Below are positions 5,612 to 5,991 of a DNA stretch of 5,991 bases, one piece after another. Within the stretch, counting starts at the first letter, position 1, and each line of letters opens with the position of its first letter. The DNA lies in NCBI GenBank assembly GCA_002841605.1, contig PHAF01000113.1, positions 1 through 5,991 on the forward strand, given 5' to 3'. Origin of the DNA: Firmicutes bacterium HGW-Firmicutes-10. GTDB lineage: Bacteria > Bacillota_I > Bacilli_A > Erysipelotrichales > Erysipelotrichaceae. Under the pieces are notes generated by a model, which did not search any database, was not told the origin of the DNA, and was given only the letters and a program-made list of their open reading frames with translations. The position numbers and the translations under genes were made by a program.

Positions 5612-5991
5612 AAATTAGTGAACTGTCCATGCTGACGGATTTCTATGAATTTTCTATGGCTTATGCGTATTTTAAGGAGAACCGTCATGAGCAAATTGCT
5701 TATTTTGATATGTTTGTGCGAAGACTGCCTGATCAAGGCGGCTATCTGATTTTTAACGGTTTGCACCGGTTGGTCGAAGTTATCAACAATTTCGCTTTTG
5801 ATGACGATCAGATCGCTTACTTAAGAAGCAAAAATGTTTTTGACGAAGAATTTCTCACTTACCTGAAAAACATTAAACTTAGTGTTGATATTTGGTCTGT
5901 TCCCGATGGAACGGTCGTTTTTAATAATCAGCCGTTAGTCACGGTACGCGGAAATGTCATCGAAGCACAGTTGATCGAGACGATTTTATTG
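5605..5991 (+). CDS. pncB: Nicotinate phosphoribosyltransferase, partial at right edge
   Basis: My translation from the ATG at 5605 gives 129 open codons up to the window edge, roughly a quarter of the usual length (about 480 residues). The N-terminus has the family signature MLTDFYEFSMAYAYF (9-23), then FDMFVRRLP (about 35-43), GYLIFNGL (47-54), and near the edge PLVTVRGNVIEAQLIETILL (110-129). The enzyme makes nicotinate mononucleotide from nicotinate and PRPP, the entry step of the Preiss-Handler route to NAD. GAGGAG 5 bases before the ATG lies inside the upstream gene, and the two reading frames overlap by 7 bases, so they are co-transcribed and probably coupled in translation. The active-site parts lie beyond the window. 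Confidence 0.93.
   Translation, partial: MLKISELSMLTDFYEFSMAYAYFKENRHEQIAYFDMFVRRLPDQGGYLIFNGLHRLVEVINNFAFDDDQIAYLRSKNVFDEEFLTYLKNIKLSVDIWSVPDGTVVFNNQPLVTVRGNVIEAQLIETILL

Noticed and set aside
1..5991. Defence system, prophage, insertion sequence or CRISPR array
   Set aside because: No integrase, transposase, repeat array, toxin-antitoxin pair or effector domain is visible; the genes are housekeeping or metabolic and the spacing is tight throughout.

Overview
The window looks like ordinary chromosomal DNA from a low-to-moderate GC Gram-positive bacterium (Bacillota). Three things point there: strong AGGAGG-type ribosome binding sites, sigma-A-like promoters, and a paired M16 peptidase locus of the YmfF/YmfH type. 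TGA ends three of the genes (thyA, folA, ssb), so the standard bacterial code is in use and Mycoplasma/Spiroplasma-type recoding is excluded. A more exact placement (for example Erysipelotrichia or a relative) would be a guess. Nearly all the DNA is coding; no gap reaches 300 bases. I see no mobile element, CRISPR array, tRNA or rRNA.

Layout, left to right. On the minus strand, and so transcribed right to left, are three units. (a) A folate/thymidylate operon at 1-1914, in transcription order thyA, folA, plsC; its genes overlap by 1 and 4 bases and plsC runs off the left edge. (b) A single-gene unit at 1987-2310 encoding a short single-stranded DNA-binding protein, with its own extended -10 promoter and a rho-independent terminator just after its stop. 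(c) Two M16-family peptidase-like genes at 2437-4948 (ymfF-like then ymfH-like, overlapping by 29 bases). On the plus strand from 5027, divergent from the M16 pair, is a nicotinamidase-like gene overlapping by 7 bases a nicotinate phosphoribosyltransferase gene that runs off the right edge.

How the genes work together. ThyA makes dTMP and turns methylene-tetrahydrofolate into dihydrofolate, which FolA reduces back; plsC adds a membrane phospholipid step to the same transcript. The two M16 proteins carry complementary halves of an M16 active site and probably form a heterodimer; the Bacillus homologues are linked to elongation factor P modification. The plus-strand pair forms an NAD salvage route, nicotinamide to nicotinate to nicotinate mononucleotide. 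The divergent promoters at 4973-5003 overlap, and the thyA promoter abuts the ssb terminator. These compact junctions, the tail-less SSB and the split M16 active site are the most interesting points. I found no convincing sign of a novel multi-gene system.
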